Positions 25,013 through 38,807 of a stretch of 64,000 bases of DNA are shown piece by piece. A program made the translations under genes and the position numbers. Source of the DNA: Hippasteria phrygiana (taxonomy: Eukaryota > Echinodermata > Asteroidea > Valvatida > Goniasteridae). Every line of letters begins with the position of its first letter. Within the stretch, counting starts at the first letter, position 1. The stretch lies in the NCBI GenBank assembly GCA_037893225.1, contig JAZGUH010000116.1, positions 3,162,001 through 3,226,000 of the forward strand, in the 5' to 3' direction. The notes below the pieces were generated by a model. The model had not been told where the DNA came from and did not search any database. It was given only the letters and a program-made list of their open reading frames with translations.

Positions 25013-26181
25013 TTCCCTGTTCATAATTGAATGGGATATTGACCAAATCCAGTAATTTTCACACGTATGGGTAGCTTAGATATAGCGCAACAATTTCAGA
25101 CCATCGCCAGCTTCACAGCGTTAGAACTCTTCGAGAAAATTCAAACCTCGCAACAAATTTCTTCCTGTGAACTCTGTGGGCGTTCTTCCGTTTACTGTAT
25201 TGTAACTGTTTAACGTTTGCCACATTTTCAGATGAACGCCCCTCCTTTCCCTGTTCATAATTGAATGGGATATTGACCAAATCCAGCAACTTTCACACGT
25301 ATGGGTAGCTTAGATCTAGCGCAACAATTTGAGACCATCGCCAGCTTCACAGCGTTAGAACTCTTCGAGAAAATTCAAACCTCGCAACAAATTTCTTCCT
25401 GTGAACTCTGTGTGCGTTCTTCCGTTTACTGCATTGTGACTGCTTAACGTTTACCACATTTTCAGATGAACACCCCTCCTTTCCCTGTTCATAATTGAAT
25501 GGGATATTGACCAAATCCAGTAATTTCCACACGTATGGGTAGCTTAGATATAGCGCAACAATTTCAGACCATCGCCAGCTTCACAGCGTTAGAACTCTTC
25601 GAGAAAATTCAAACCTCGCAACAAATTTCTTCCTGTGAACTCTGTGTGCGTTCTTCCGTTTACTGTATTGTAACTGTTTAACGTTTGCCACATTTTCAGA
25701 TGAACGCCCCTCCTTTCCCTGTTCATAATTGAATGGGATATTTACCAAATCCAGTAATTTTCACACGTACGGGTAGCTTAGATATAGCGCAACAATTTCA
25801 GACCATCGCCAGCTTCACAGCGTTAGAACTCTTCGAGAAAATTCAAACCTCGCAACAAATTTCTTCCTGTGAACTCTGTGTGCGTTCTTCCGATTCTGTA
25901 TTGTGACTGCTTAACGTTTGCCATATTTTCAGATGAACGCCCCTCCTTTCCCTGTTCATAATTGAATGGGATATTGACCAAATCCAGCAACTTTCACACG
26001 TATGGGTAGCTTAGATCTAGCGCAACAATTTGAGACCATCGCCAGCTTCACAGCGTTAGAACTCTTCGAGAAAATTCAAACCTCGCAACAAATTTCTTCC
26101 TGTGAACTCTGTGTGCGTTCTTCCGTTTACTGCATTGTGACTGCTTAACGTTTGCCACATTTTCAGATGAACACCCCTCCT

Positions 26182-26415
26182 TTCCCTGTTCATAATTGAA
26201 TGGGATATTGACCAAATCCAGTAATTTCCACACGTATGGGTAGCTTAGATATAGCGCAACAATTTCAGACCATCACCAGCTTCACAGCGTTAGAACTCTT
26301 CGAGAAAATTCAAACCTCGCAACAAATGTCTTCCTGTGAACTCTGTGTGCGTTCTTCCGTTTACTGTATTGTAACTGTTTAACGTTTGCCACATTTTCAG
26401 ATGAACGCCCCTCCT
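26182..26415 (+). repeat. Hybrid monomer N/I
   Basis: N-type start (TAATTTCCAC, CATCACC) and I-type end (CAAATGTC, TGTATTGTAACTG), with the exchange between offsets about 95 and 146. It is repeated at 30626-30859. Confidence 0.8.
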
Positions 26416-28286
26416 TTCCCTGTTCATAATTGAATGGGATATTGACCAAATCCAGTAATTTTCACACGTATGGGTAGCTTAGATATAGCGCAACAATTTC
26501 AGACCATCGCCAGCTTCACAGCGTTAGAACTCTTCGAGAAAATTCAAACCTCGCAACAAATTTCTTCCTGTGAACTCTGTGTGCGTTCTTCCGTTTACTG
26601 CATTGTGACTGCTTAACGTTTGCCACATTTTCAGATGAACGCCCCTCCTTTCCCTGTTCATAATTGAATGGGATATTGACCAAATCCAGCAATTTGCACA
26701 CGTATGGGTAGCTTAGATCTAGCGCAACAATTTGAGACCATGGCCAGCTTCACAGCGTTATAACTCTTCGAGAAAATTCAAACCTCGCAACAAATTTCTT
26801 CCCGTGATCTCTGTGTGCGTTCTCCCGTTTACTGCATTGTGGCTGCTTAACGTTTGCCAAATTTTCAGATGAACGCCCCTCCTTTCCCTGTTCATAATTG
26901 AATGGGATATTGACCAAATCCAGTAATTTCCACACGTATGGGTAGCTTAGATATAGCGCAACAATTTCAGACCATCGCCAGCTTCACAGCGTTAGAACTC
27001 TTCGAGAAAATTCAAACCTCGCAACAAATTTCTTCCTGTGAACTCTGTGTGCGTTCTTCCGTTTACTGTATTGTAACTGTTTAACGTTTGCCACATTTTC
27101 AGATGAACGCCCCTCCTTTCCCTGTTCATAATTGAATGGGATATTGACCAAATCCAGTAATTTTCACACGTATGGGTAGCTTAGATATAGCGCAACAATT
27201 TCAGACCATCACCAGCTTCACAGCGTTAGAACTCTTCGAGAAAATTCAAACCTCGCAACAAATTTCTTCCTGTGAACTCTGTGTGCGTTCTTCCGATTCT
27301 GTATTGTGACTGCTTAACGTTTGCCATATTTTCAGATGAACGCCCCTCCTTTCCCTGTTCATCATTGAATGGGATATTGACCAAATCCAGTAATTTTTAC
27401 ACTGATGGGTAGCTTAGATATAGCGCAACAATTTCAGACCATCGCCAGCTTCACAGCGTTAGAACTCTTCGAGAAAATTCAAACCTCGCAACAAATGTCT
27501 TCCTGTGAACTCTGTGTGCGTTCTTCCGTTTACTGTATTGTAACTGTTTAACGTTTGCCACATTTTCAGATGAACGCCCCTCCTTTCCCTGTTCATAATT
27601 GATTGGGATATTGACCAAATCCAGTAATTTTCACACGTATGGGTAGCTTAGATATAGCGCAACAATTTCAGACCATCGCCAGCTTCACAGCGTTACAACT
27701 CTTCGAGAAAATTCAAACCTCGCAACAAATTTCTTCCTGTGAACTCTGTGTGCGTTCTTCCGTTTACTGCATTGTGACTGCTTAACGTTTGCCACATTTT
27801 CAGATGAACGCCCCTCCTTTCCCTGTTCATAATTGAATGGGATATTGACCAAATCCAGCAATTTGCACACGTATGGGTAGCTTAGATCTAGCGCAACAAT
27901 TTGAGACCATGGCCAGCTTCACAGCGTTATAACTCTTCGAGAAAATTCAAACCTCGCAACAAATTTCTTCCCGTGAACTCTGTGTGCGTTCTCCCGTTTA
28001 CTGCATTGTGGCTGCTTAACGTTTGCCAAATTTTCAGATGAACGCCCCTCCTTTCCCTGTTCATAATTGAATGGTATATTGACCAAATCCAGTAATTTTT
28101 ACACGTATGGGTAGCTCAGATATAGCGCAACAATTTCAGACCATCACCAGCTTCACAGCGTTAGAACTCTTCGAGAAAATTCAAACCTCGCAACAAATTT
28201 CTTCCTGTGAACTCTGTGTGCGTTCTTCCGTTTACTGCATTGTGACTGCTTAACGTTTGCCACATTTTCAGATGAACACCCCTTCT

Positions 28287-28520
28287 TTCCCTGTTCATAA
28301 TTGAATGGGATATTGACCAAATCCAGCAATTTTCACACGTATGGGTAGCTTAGATATAGCGCAACAATTTCAGACCATCGCCAGCTTCACAGCGTTAGAA
28401 CTCTTCGAGAAAATTCAAACCTCGCAACAAATGTCTTCCTGTGAACTCTGTGTGCGTTCTTCCGTTTACTGTATTGTAACTGTTTAACGTTTGCCACATT
28501 TTCAGATGAACGCCCCTCCT
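28287..28520 (+). repeat. Hybrid monomer H/I closing the 19-mer
   Basis: H-type start including ACGTATGGG, then I-type CAAATGTC and TGTATTGTAACTG. The exchange is further right than in the hybrid at 24779. The monomer after it is E, which restarts the 19-mer. Confidence 0.8.
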
Positions 28521-31500
28521 TTCCCTGTTCATAATTGATTGGGATATTGACCAAATCCAGTAATTTTCACACGTATGGGTAGCTTAGATATAGCGCAACA
28601 ATTTCAGACCATCGCCAGCTTCACAGCGTTACAACTCTTCGAGAAAATTCAAACCTCGCAACAAATTTCTTCCTGTGAACTCTGTGTGCGTTCTTCCGTT
28701 TACTGCATTGTGACTGCTTAACGTTTGCCACATTTTCAGATGAACGCCCCTCCTTTCCCTGTTCATAATTGAATGGGATATTGACCAAATCCAGCAATTT
28801 GCACACGTATGGGTAGCTTAGATCTAGCGCAACAATTTGAGACCATGGCCAGCTTCACAGCGTTATAACTCTTCGAGAAAATTCAAACCTCGCAACAAAT
28901 TTCTTCCCGTGAACTCTGTGTGCGTTCTCCCGTTTACTGCATTGTGGCTGCTTAACGTTTGCCAAATTTTCAGATGAACGCCCCTCCTTTCCCTGTTCAT
29001 AATTGAATGGTATATTGACCAAATCCAGTAATTTTTACACGTATGGGTAGCTCAGATATAGCGCAACAATTTCAGACCATCACCAGCTTCACAGCGTTAG
29101 AACTCTTCGAGAAAATTCAAACCTCGCAACAAATTTCTTCCTGTGAACTCTGTGTGCGTTCTTCCGTTTACTGCATTGTGACTGCTTAACGTTTGCCACA
29201 TTTTCAGATGAACACCCCTGCTTTCCCTGTTCATAATTGAATGGGATATTGACCAAATCCAGCAATTTTTACACTTATGGGTAGCTTAGATATAGCGCAA
29301 CAATTTCAGACCATCGCCAGCTTCACAGCGTTAGAACTCTTCGAGAAAATTCAAACCTCGCAACAAATGTCTTCCTGTGAACTCTGTGTGCGTTCTTCCG
29401 TTTACTGTATTGTAACTGTTTAACGTTTGCCACATTTTCAGATGAACGCCCCTCCTTTCCCTGTTCATAATTGAATGGGATATTGACCAAATCCAGTAAT
29501 TTTCACACGTATGGGTAGCTTAGATATAGCGCAACAATTTCAGACCATCGCCAGCTTCACAGCGTTAGAACTCTTCGAGAAAATTCAAACCTCGCAACAA
29601 ATTTCTTCCTGTGAACTCTGTGGGCGTTCTTCCGTTTACTGTATTGTAACTGTTTAACGTTTGCCACATTTTCAGATGAACGCCCCTCCTTTCCCTGTTC
29701 ATAATTGAATGGGATATTGACCAAATCCAGCAACTTTCACACGTATGGGTAGCTTAGATCTAGCGCAACAATTTGAGACCATCGCCAGCTTCACAGCGTT
29801 AGAACTCTTCGAGAAAATTCAAACCTCGCAACAAATTTCTTCCTGTGAACTCTGTGTGCGTTCTTCCGTTTACTGCATTGTGACTGCTTAACGTTTACCA
29901 CATTTTCAGATGAACACCCCTCCTTTCCCTGTTCATAATTGAATGGGATATTGACCAAATCCAGTAATTTCCACACGTATGGGTAGCTTAGATATAGCGC
30001 AACAATTTCAGACCATCGCCAGCTTCACAGCGTTAGAACTCTTCGAGAAAATTCAAACCTCGCAACAAATTTCTTCCTGTGAACTCTGTGTGCGTTCTTC
30101 CGTTTACTGTATTGTAACTGTTTAACGTTTGCCACATTTTCAGATGAACGCCCCTCCTTTCCCTGTTCATAATTGAATGGGATATTTACCAAATCCAGTA
30201 ATTTTCACACGTACGGGTAGCTTAGATATAGCGCAACAATTTCAGACCATCGCCAGCTTCACAGCGTTAGAACTCTTCGAGAAAATTCAAACCTCGCAAC
30301 AAATTTCTTCCTGTGAACTCTGTGTGCGTTCTTCCGATTCTGTATTGTGACTGCTTAACGTTTGCCATATTTTCAGATGAACGCCCCTCCTTTCCCTGTT
30401 CATAATTGAATGGGATATTGACCAAATCCAGCAACTTTCACACGTATGGGTAGCTTAGATCTAGCGCAACAATTTGAGACCATCGCCAGCTTCACAGCGT
30501 TAGAACTCTTCGAGAAAATTCAAACCTCGCAACAAATTTCTTCCTGTGAACTCTGTGTGCGTTCTTCCGTTTACTGCATTGTGACTGCTTAACGTTTGCC
30601 ACATTTTCAGATGAACACCCCTCCTTTCCCTGTTCATAATTGAATGGGATATTGACCAAATCCAGTAATTTCCACACGTATGGGTAGCTTAGATATAGCG
30701 CAACAATTTCAGACCATCACCAGCTTCACAGCGTTAGAACTCTTCGAGAAAATTCAAACCTCGCAACAAATGTCTTCCTGTGAACTCTGTGTGCGTTCTT
30801 CCGTTTACTGTATTGTAACTGTTTAACGTTTGCCACATTTTCAGATGAACGCCCCTCCTTTCCCTGTTCATAATTGAATGGGATATTGACCAAATCCAGT
30901 AATTTTCACACGTATGGGTAGCTTAGATATAGCGCAACAATTTCAGACCATCGCCAGCTTCACAGCGTTAGAACTCTTCGAGAAAATTCAAACCTCGCAA
31001 CAAATTTCTTCCTGTGAACTCTGTGTGCGTTCTTCCGTTTACTGCATTGTGACTGCTTAACGTTTGCCACATTTTCAGATGAACGCCCCTCCTTTCCCTG
31101 TTCATAATTGAATGGGATATTGACCAAATCCAGCAATTTGCACACGTATGGGTAGCTTAGATCTAGCGCAACAATTTGAGACCATGGCCAGCTTCACAGC
31201 GTTATAACTCTTCGAGAAAATTCAAACCTCGCAACAAATTTCTTCCCGTGATCTCTGTGTGCGTTCTCCCGTTTACTGCATTGTGGCTGCTTAACGTTTG
31301 CCAAATTTTCAGATGAACGCCCCTCCTTTCCCTGTTCATAATTGAATGGGATATTGACCAAATCCAGTAATTTCCACACGTATGGGTAGCTTAGATATAG
31401 CGCAACAATTTCAGACCATCGCCAGCTTCACAGCGTTAGAACTCTTCGAGAAAATTCAAACCTCGCAACAAATTTCTTCCTGTGAACTCTGTGTGCGTTC

Positions 31501-32730
31501 TTCCGTTTACTGTATTGTAACTGTTTAACGTTTGCCACATTTTCAGATGAACGCCCCTCCTTTCCCTGTTCATAATTGAATGGGATATTGACCAAATCCA
31601 GTAATTTTCACACGTATGGGTAGCTTAGATATAGCGCAACAATTTCAGACCATCACCAGCTTCACAGCGTTAGAACTCTTCGAGAAAATTCAAACCTCGC
31701 AACAAATTTCTTCCTGTGAACTCTGTGTGCGTTCTTCCGATTCTGTATTGTGACTGCTTAACGTTTGCCATATTTTCAGATGAACGCCCCTCCTTTCCCT
31801 GTTCATCATTGAATGGGATATTGACCAAATCCAGTAATTTTTACACTGATGGGTAGCTTAGATATAGCGCAACAATTTCAGACCATCGCCAGCTTCACAG
31901 CGTTAGAACTCTTCGAGAAAATTCAAACCTCGCAACAAATGTCTTCCTGTGAACTCTGTGTGCGTTCTTCCGTTTACTGTATTGTAACTGTTTAACGTTT
32001 GCCACATTTTCAGATGAACGCCCCTCCTTTCCCTGTTCATAATTGATTGGGATATTGACCAAATCCAGTAATTTTCACACGTATGGGTAGCTTAGATATA
32101 GCGCAACAATTTCAGACCATCGCCAGCTTCACAGCGTTACAACTCTTCGAGAAAATTCAAACCTCGCAACAAATTTCTTCCTGTGAACTCTGTGTGCGTT
32201 CTTCCGTTTACTGCATTGTGACTGCTTAACGTTTGCCACATTTTCAGATGAACGCCCCTCCTTTCCCTGTTCATAATTGAATGGGATATTGACCAAATCC
32301 AGCAATTTGCACACGTATGGGTAGCTTAGATCTAGCGCAACAATTTGAGACCATGGCCAGCTTCACAGCGTTATAACTCTTCGAGAAAATTCAAACCTCG
32401 CAACAAATTTCTTCCCGTGAACTCTGTGTGCGTTCTCCCGTTTACTGCATTGTGGCTGCTTAACGTTTGCCAAATTTTCAGATGAACGCCCCTCCTTTCC
32501 CTGTTCATAATTGAATGGTATATTGACCAAATCCAGTAATTTTTACACGTATGGGTAGCTCAGATATAGCGCAACAATTTCAGACCATCACCAGCTTCAC
32601 AGCGTTAGAACTCTTCGAGAAAATTCAAACCTCGCAACAAATTTCTTCCTGTGAACTCTGTGTGCGTTCTTCCGTTTACTGCATTGTGACTGCTTAACGT
32701 TTGCCACATTTTCAGATGAACACCCCTTCT
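28521..32730 (+). repeat. 19-mer HOR, copy 2 (18 monomers)
   Basis: Follows 24077-28286 monomer by monomer with a 4,444-bp shift, including both hybrids and the ACTGATGGG marker. It leaves the pattern in the next monomer, where a plain H at 32731 replaces the H/I hybrid. Confidence 0.88.
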
Positions 32731-35700
32731 TTCCCTGTTCATAATTGAATGGGATATTGACCAAATCCAGCAATTTTCACACGTATGGGTAGCTTAGATA
32801 TAGCGCAACAATTTCAGACCATCGCCAGCTTCACAGCGTTAGAACTCTTCGAGAAAATTCAAACCTCGCAACAAATTTCTTCCTGTGAACTCTGTGTGCG
32901 TTCTTCCGATTCTGTATTGTGACTGCTTAACGTTTGCCATATTTTCAGATGAACGCCCCTCCTTTCCCTGTTCATCATTGAATGGGATATTGACCAAATC
33001 CAGTAATTTTTACACTTATGGGTAGCTTAGATATAGCGCAACAATTTCAGACCATCGCCAGCTTCACAGCGTTAGAACTCTTCGAGAAAATTCAAACCTC
33101 GCAACAAATGTCTTCCTGTGAACTCTGTGTGCGTTCTTCCGTTTACTGTATTGTAACTGTTTAACGTTTGCCACATTTTCAGATGAACGCCCCTCCTTTC
33201 CCTGTTCATAATTGAATGGGATATTGACCAAATCCAGTAATTTTCACACGTATGGGTAGCTTAGATATAGCGCAACAATTTCAGACCATCGCCAGCTTCA
33301 CAGCGTTAGAACTCTTCGAGAAAATTCAAACCTCGCAACAAATTTCTTCCTGTGAACTCTGTGGGCGTTCTTCCGTTTACTGTATTGTAACTGTTTAACG
33401 TTTGCCACATTTTCAGATGAACGCCCCTCCTTTCCCTGTTCATAATTGAATGGGATATTGACCAAATCCAGCAACTTTCACACGTATGGGTAGCTTAGAT
33501 CTAGCGCAACAATTTGAGACCATCGCCAGCTTCACAGCGTTAGAACTCTTCGAGAAAATTCAAACCTCGCAACAAATTTCTTCCTGTGAACTCTGTGTGC
33601 GTTCTTCCGTTTACTGCATTGTGACTGCTTAACGTTTACCACATTTTCAGATGAACACCCCTCCTTTCCCTGTTCATAATTGAATGGGATATTGACCAAA
33701 TCCAGTAATTTCCACACGTATGGGTAGCTTAGATATAGCGCAACAATTTCAGACCATCGCCAGCTTCACAGCGTTAGAACTCTTCGAGAAAATTCAAACC
33801 TCGCAACAAATTTCTTCCTGTGAACTCTGTGTGCGTTCTTCCGTTTACTGTATTGTAACTGTTTAACGTTTGCCACATTTTCAGATGAACGCCCCTCCTT
33901 TCCCTGTTCATAATTGAATGGGATATTTACCAAATCCAGTAATTTTCACACGTACGGGTAGCTTAGATATAGCGCAACAATTTCAGACCATCGCCAGCTT
34001 CACAGCGTTAGAACTCTTCGAGAAAATTCAAACCTCGCAACAAATTTCTTCCTGTGAACTCTGTGTGCGTTCTTCCGATTCTGTATTGTGACTGCTTAAC
34101 GTTTGCCATATTTTCAGATGAACGCCCCTCCTTTCCCTGTTCATAATTGAATGGGATATTGACCAAATCCAGCAACTTTCACACGTATGGGTAGCTTAGA
34201 TCTAGCGCAACAATTTGAGACCATCGCCAGCTTCACAGCGTTAGAACTCTTCGAGAAAATTCAAACCTCGCAACAAATTTCTTCCTGTGAACTCTGTGTG
34301 CGTTCTTCCGTTTACTGCATTGTGACTGCTTAACGTTTGCCACATTTTCAGATGAACACCCCTCCTTTCCCTGTTCATAATTGAATGGGATATTGACCAA
34401 ATCCAGTAATTTCCACACGTATGGGTAGCTTAGATATAGCGCAACAATTTCAGACCATCACCAGCTTCACAGCGTTAGAACTCTTCGAGAAAATTCAAAC
34501 CTCGCAACAAATTTCTTCCTGTGAACTCTGTGTGCGTTCTTCCGATTCTGTATTGTGACTGCTTAACGTTTGCCATATTTTCAGATGAACGCCCCTCCTT
34601 TCCCTGTTCATCATTGAATGGGATATTGACCAAATCCAGTAATTTTTACACTTATGGGTAGCTTAGATATAGCGCAACAATTTCAGACTATCGCCAGCTT
34701 CACAGCGTTAGAACTCTTCGAGAAAATTCAAACCTCGCAACAAATTTCTTCCTGTGAACTCTGTGTGCGTTCTTCCGTTTACTGTATTGTAACTGTTTAA
34801 CGTTTGCCACATTTTCAGATGAACGCCCCTCCTTTCCCTGTTCATAATTGAATGGGATATTGACCAAATCCAGTAATTTTCACACGTATGGGTAGCTTAG
34901 ATATAGCGCAACAATTTCAGACCATCGCCAGCTTCACAGCGTTAGAACTCTTCGAGAAAATTCAAACCTCGCAACAAATTTCTTCCTGTGAACTCTGTGT
35001 GCGTTCTTCCGTTTACTGCATTGTGACTGCTTAACGTTTGCCACATTTTCAGATGAACGCCCCTCCTTTCCCTGTTCATAATTGAATGGGATATTGACCA
35101 AATCCAGCAATTTGCACACGTATGGGTAGCTTAGATCTAGCGCAACAATTTGAGACCATGGCCAGCTTCACAGCGTTATAACTCTTCGAGAAAATTCAAA
35201 CCTCGCAACAAATTTCTTCCCGTGATCTCTGTGTGCGTTCTCCCGTTTACTGCATTGTGGCTGCTTAACGTTTGCCAAATTTTCAGATGAACGCCCCTCC
35301 TTTCCCTGTTCATAATTGAATGGGATATTGACCAAATCCAGTAATTTCCACACGTATGGGTAGCTTAGATATAGCGCAACAATTTCAGACCATCGCCAGC
35401 TTCACAGCGTTAGAACTCTTCGAGAAAATTCAAACCTCGCAACAAATTTCTTCCTGTGAACTCTGTGTGCGTTCTTCCGTTTACTGTATTGTAACTGTTT
35501 AACGTTTGCCACATTTTCAGATGAACGCCCCTCCTTTCCCTGTTCATAATTGAATGGGATATTTACCAAATCCAGTAATTTTCACACGTATGGGTAGCTT
35601 AGATATAGCGCAACAATTTCAGACCATCGCCAGCTTCACAGCGTTAGAACTCTTCGAGAAAATTCAAACCTCGCAACAAATTTCTTCCTGTGAACTCTGT

Positions 35701-37172
35701 GTGCGTTCTTCCGTTTACTGTATTGTAACTGTTTAACGTTTGCCACATTTTCAGATGAACGCCCCTCCTTTCCCTGTTCATCATTGGATGGGATATTGAC
35801 CAAATCCAGTAATTTTCACACGTATGGGTAGCTTAGATATAGCGCAACAATTTCAGACCATCGCCAGCTTCACAGCGTTAGAACTCTTCGAGAAAATTCA
35901 AACCTCGCAACAAATTTCTTCCTGTGAACTCTGTGTGCGTTCTTCCGATTCTGTATTGTGACTGCTTAACGTTTGCCATATTTTCAGATGAACGCCCCTC
36001 CTTTCCCTGTTCATCATTGAATGGGATATTGACCAAATCCAGTAATTTTTACACTTATGGGTAGCTTAGATATAGCGCAACAATTTCAGACTATCGCCAG
36101 CTTCACAGCGTTAGAACTCTTCGAGAAAATTCAAACCTCGCAACAAATTTCTTCCTGTGAACTCTGTGTGCGTTCTTCCGTTTACTGTATTGTAACTGTT
36201 TAACGTTTGCCACATTTTCAGATGAACGCCCCTCCTTTCCCTGTTCATAATTGAATGGGATATTGACCAAATCCAGTAATTTTCACACGTATGGGTAGCT
36301 TAGATATAGCGCAACAATTTCAGACCATCGCCAGCTTCACAGCGTTAGAACTCTTCGAGAAAATTCAAACCTCGCAACAAATTTCTTCCTGTGAACTCTG
36401 TGTGCGTTCTTCCGTTTACTGCATTGTGACTGCTTAACGTTTGCCACATTTTCAGATGAACGCCCCTCCTTTCCCTGTTCATAATTGAATGGGATATTGA
36501 CCAAATCCAGCAATTTGCACACGTATGGGTAGCTTAGATCTAGCGCAACAATTTGAGACCATGGCCAGCTTCACAGCGTTATAACTCTTCGAGAAAATTC
36601 AAACCTCGCAACAAATTTCTTCCCGTGATCTCTGTGTGCGTTCTCCCGTTTACTGCATTGTGGCTGCTTAACGTTTGCCAAATTTTCAGATGAACGCCCC
36701 TCCTTTCCCTGTTCATAATTGAATGGGATATTGACCAAATCCAGTAATTTCCACACGTATGGGTAGCTTAGATATAGCGCAACAATTTCAGACCATCGCC
36801 AGCTTCACAGCGTTAGAACTCTTCGAGAAAATTCAAACCTCGCAACAAATTTCTTCCTGTGAACTCTGTGTGCGTTCTTCCGTTTACTGTATTGTAACTG
36901 TTTAACGTTTGCCACATTTTCAGATGAACGCCCCTCCTTTCCCTGTTCATAATTGAATGGGATATTTACCAAATCCAGTAATTTTCACACGTATGGGTAG
37001 CTTAGATATAGCGCAACAATTTCAGACCATCGCCAGCTTCACAGCGTTAGAACTCTTCGAGAAAATTCAAACCTCGCAACAAATTTCTTCCTGTGAACTC
37101 TGTGTGCGTTTTTCCGTTTACTGTATTGTAACTGTTTAACGTTTGCCACATTTTCAGATGAACGCCCCTCCT
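32029..37172 (+). repeat. 17-mer backbone with S-O-D-E2-L-A-S tail
   Basis: The order is E-L2-G-H-I-J-K-A-B-K2-N-D-E2-L-A followed by S-O-D-E2-L-A-S. The tail replaces the M-I that closes the 17-mer. The same 22 monomers recur at 47921-53064 with a 15,892-bp shift. S monomers lack the TGA in TTGACC. The last S has a private-looking GCGTTTTTCC shared only with the Y at 38808. Confidence 0.9.
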
Positions 37173-38807
37173 TTCCCTGTTCATAATTGAATGGGATATT
37201 GACCAAATCCAGTAATTTTCACACGTACGGGTAGCTTAGATATAGCGCAACAATTTCAGACTATCGCCAGCTTCACAGCGTTAGAACTCTTCGAGAAAAT
37301 TCAAACCTCGCAACAAATTTCTTCCTGTGAACTCTGTGTGCGTTCTTCCGATTCTGTATTGTGACTGCTTAACGTTTGCCATATTTTCAGATGAACGCCC
37401 CTCCTTTCCCTGTTCATCATTGAATGGGATATTGACCAAATCCACTAATTTTTACACTGATGGGTAGCTTAGATATAGCGCAACAATTTCAGACCATCGC
37501 CAGCTTCACAGCGTTAGAACTCTTCGAGAAAATTCAAACCTCGCAACAAATTTCTTCCTGTGAACTCTTTGTGCGTTCTTCCGTTTACTGTATTGAACTG
37601 TTTAACGTTTGCCACATTTTCAGATGAACGCCCCTCCTTTCCCTGTTCATAATTGAATGGGATATTGACAAAATCCAGCAATTTCCACACGTATGGGTAG
37701 CTTAGATCTAGCGCAACAATTTGAGACCATCGCCAGCTTCACAGCGTTAGAACTCTTCGAGAAAATTCAAACCTCGCAACTAATTTTTTCCCGTGAACTC
37801 TGTGTGCGTTCTCCCGTTTACTGCATTGTGGCTGCTTAACGTTTGCCAAATTTTCAGATGAACGCCCCTCCTTTCGCTGTTCATAATTGAATGGGATATT
37901 GACCAAATCCAGCAACTTTCACACGTATGGGTAGCTTAGATCTAGCGCAACAATTTGAGACCATCGCCAGCTTCACAGCGTTAGAACTCTTCGAGAAAAT
38001 TCAAACCTCGCAACAAATTTCTTCCTGTGAACTCTGTGTGCGTTCTTCCGTTTACTGCATTGTGACTGCTTAACGTTTGCCACATTTTCAGATGAACACC
38101 CCTCCTTTCCCTGTTCATAATTGAATGGGATATTGACCAAATCCAGTAATTTCCACACGTATGGGTAACTTAGATATAGCGCAACAATTTCAGACCATCG
38201 CCAGCTTCACAGCGTTAGAACTCTTCGAGAAAATTCAAACCTCGCAACAAATTTCTTCCTGTGAACTCTGTGTGCGTTCTTCCGATTCTGTATTGTGACT
38301 GCTTAACGTTTGCCATATTTTCAGATGAACGCCCTTCCTTTCCCTGTTCATAATTGAATGGGATATTGACCAAATCCAGCAACTTTCACACGTATGGGTA
38401 GCTTAGATCTAGCGCAACAATTTGAGACCATCGCCAGCTTCACAGCGTTAGAACTCTTCGAGAAAATTCAAACCTCGCAACAAATTTCTTCCTGTGAACT
38501 CTGTGTGCGTTCTTCCGTTTACTGCATTGTGACTGCTTAACGTTTGCCACATTTTCAGATGAACACCCCTCCTTTCCCTGTTCATAATTGAATGGGATAT
38601 TGACCAAATCCAGTAATTTCCACACGTATGGGTAGCTTAGATATAGCGCAACAATTTCAGACCATCGCCAGCTTCACAGCGTTAGAACTCTTCGAGAAAA
38701 TTCAAACCTCGCAACAAATTTCTTCCTGTGAACTCTGTGTGCGTTCTTCCGTTTACTGTATTGTAACTGTTTAACGTTTGCCACATTTTCAGATGAACGC
38801 CCCTCCT
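36939..38807 (+). repeat. 8-mer S-T-U-V-K3-W-K2-A, copy 1 (1,869 bp)
   Basis: This is the first appearance of the most divergent types. U has CCACTAATT, CTTTGTGCG and a TATTGAACTG deletion. V has TTGACAAAATCC and CTAATTTTTTCCC. K3 starts TTCGCTG. W has GGGTAACTT and GCCCTTCC. Confidence 0.9.

Larger units (their letters stand above)
24077..28520 (+). repeat. 19-mer HOR, copy 1 (4,444 bp)
   Basis: The order is E-L2-G-(H/I)-J-K-A-B-K2-(N/I)-E2-L-A-M-I-E-L2-G-(H/I). It is a shortened derivative of the 17-mer plus a four-monomer tail. The I at 27351 has the rare ACTGATGGG marker, and the G at 24545 ends in CCTGCT. Its first two monomers are also the last two of the second 23-mer. Confidence 0.88.
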
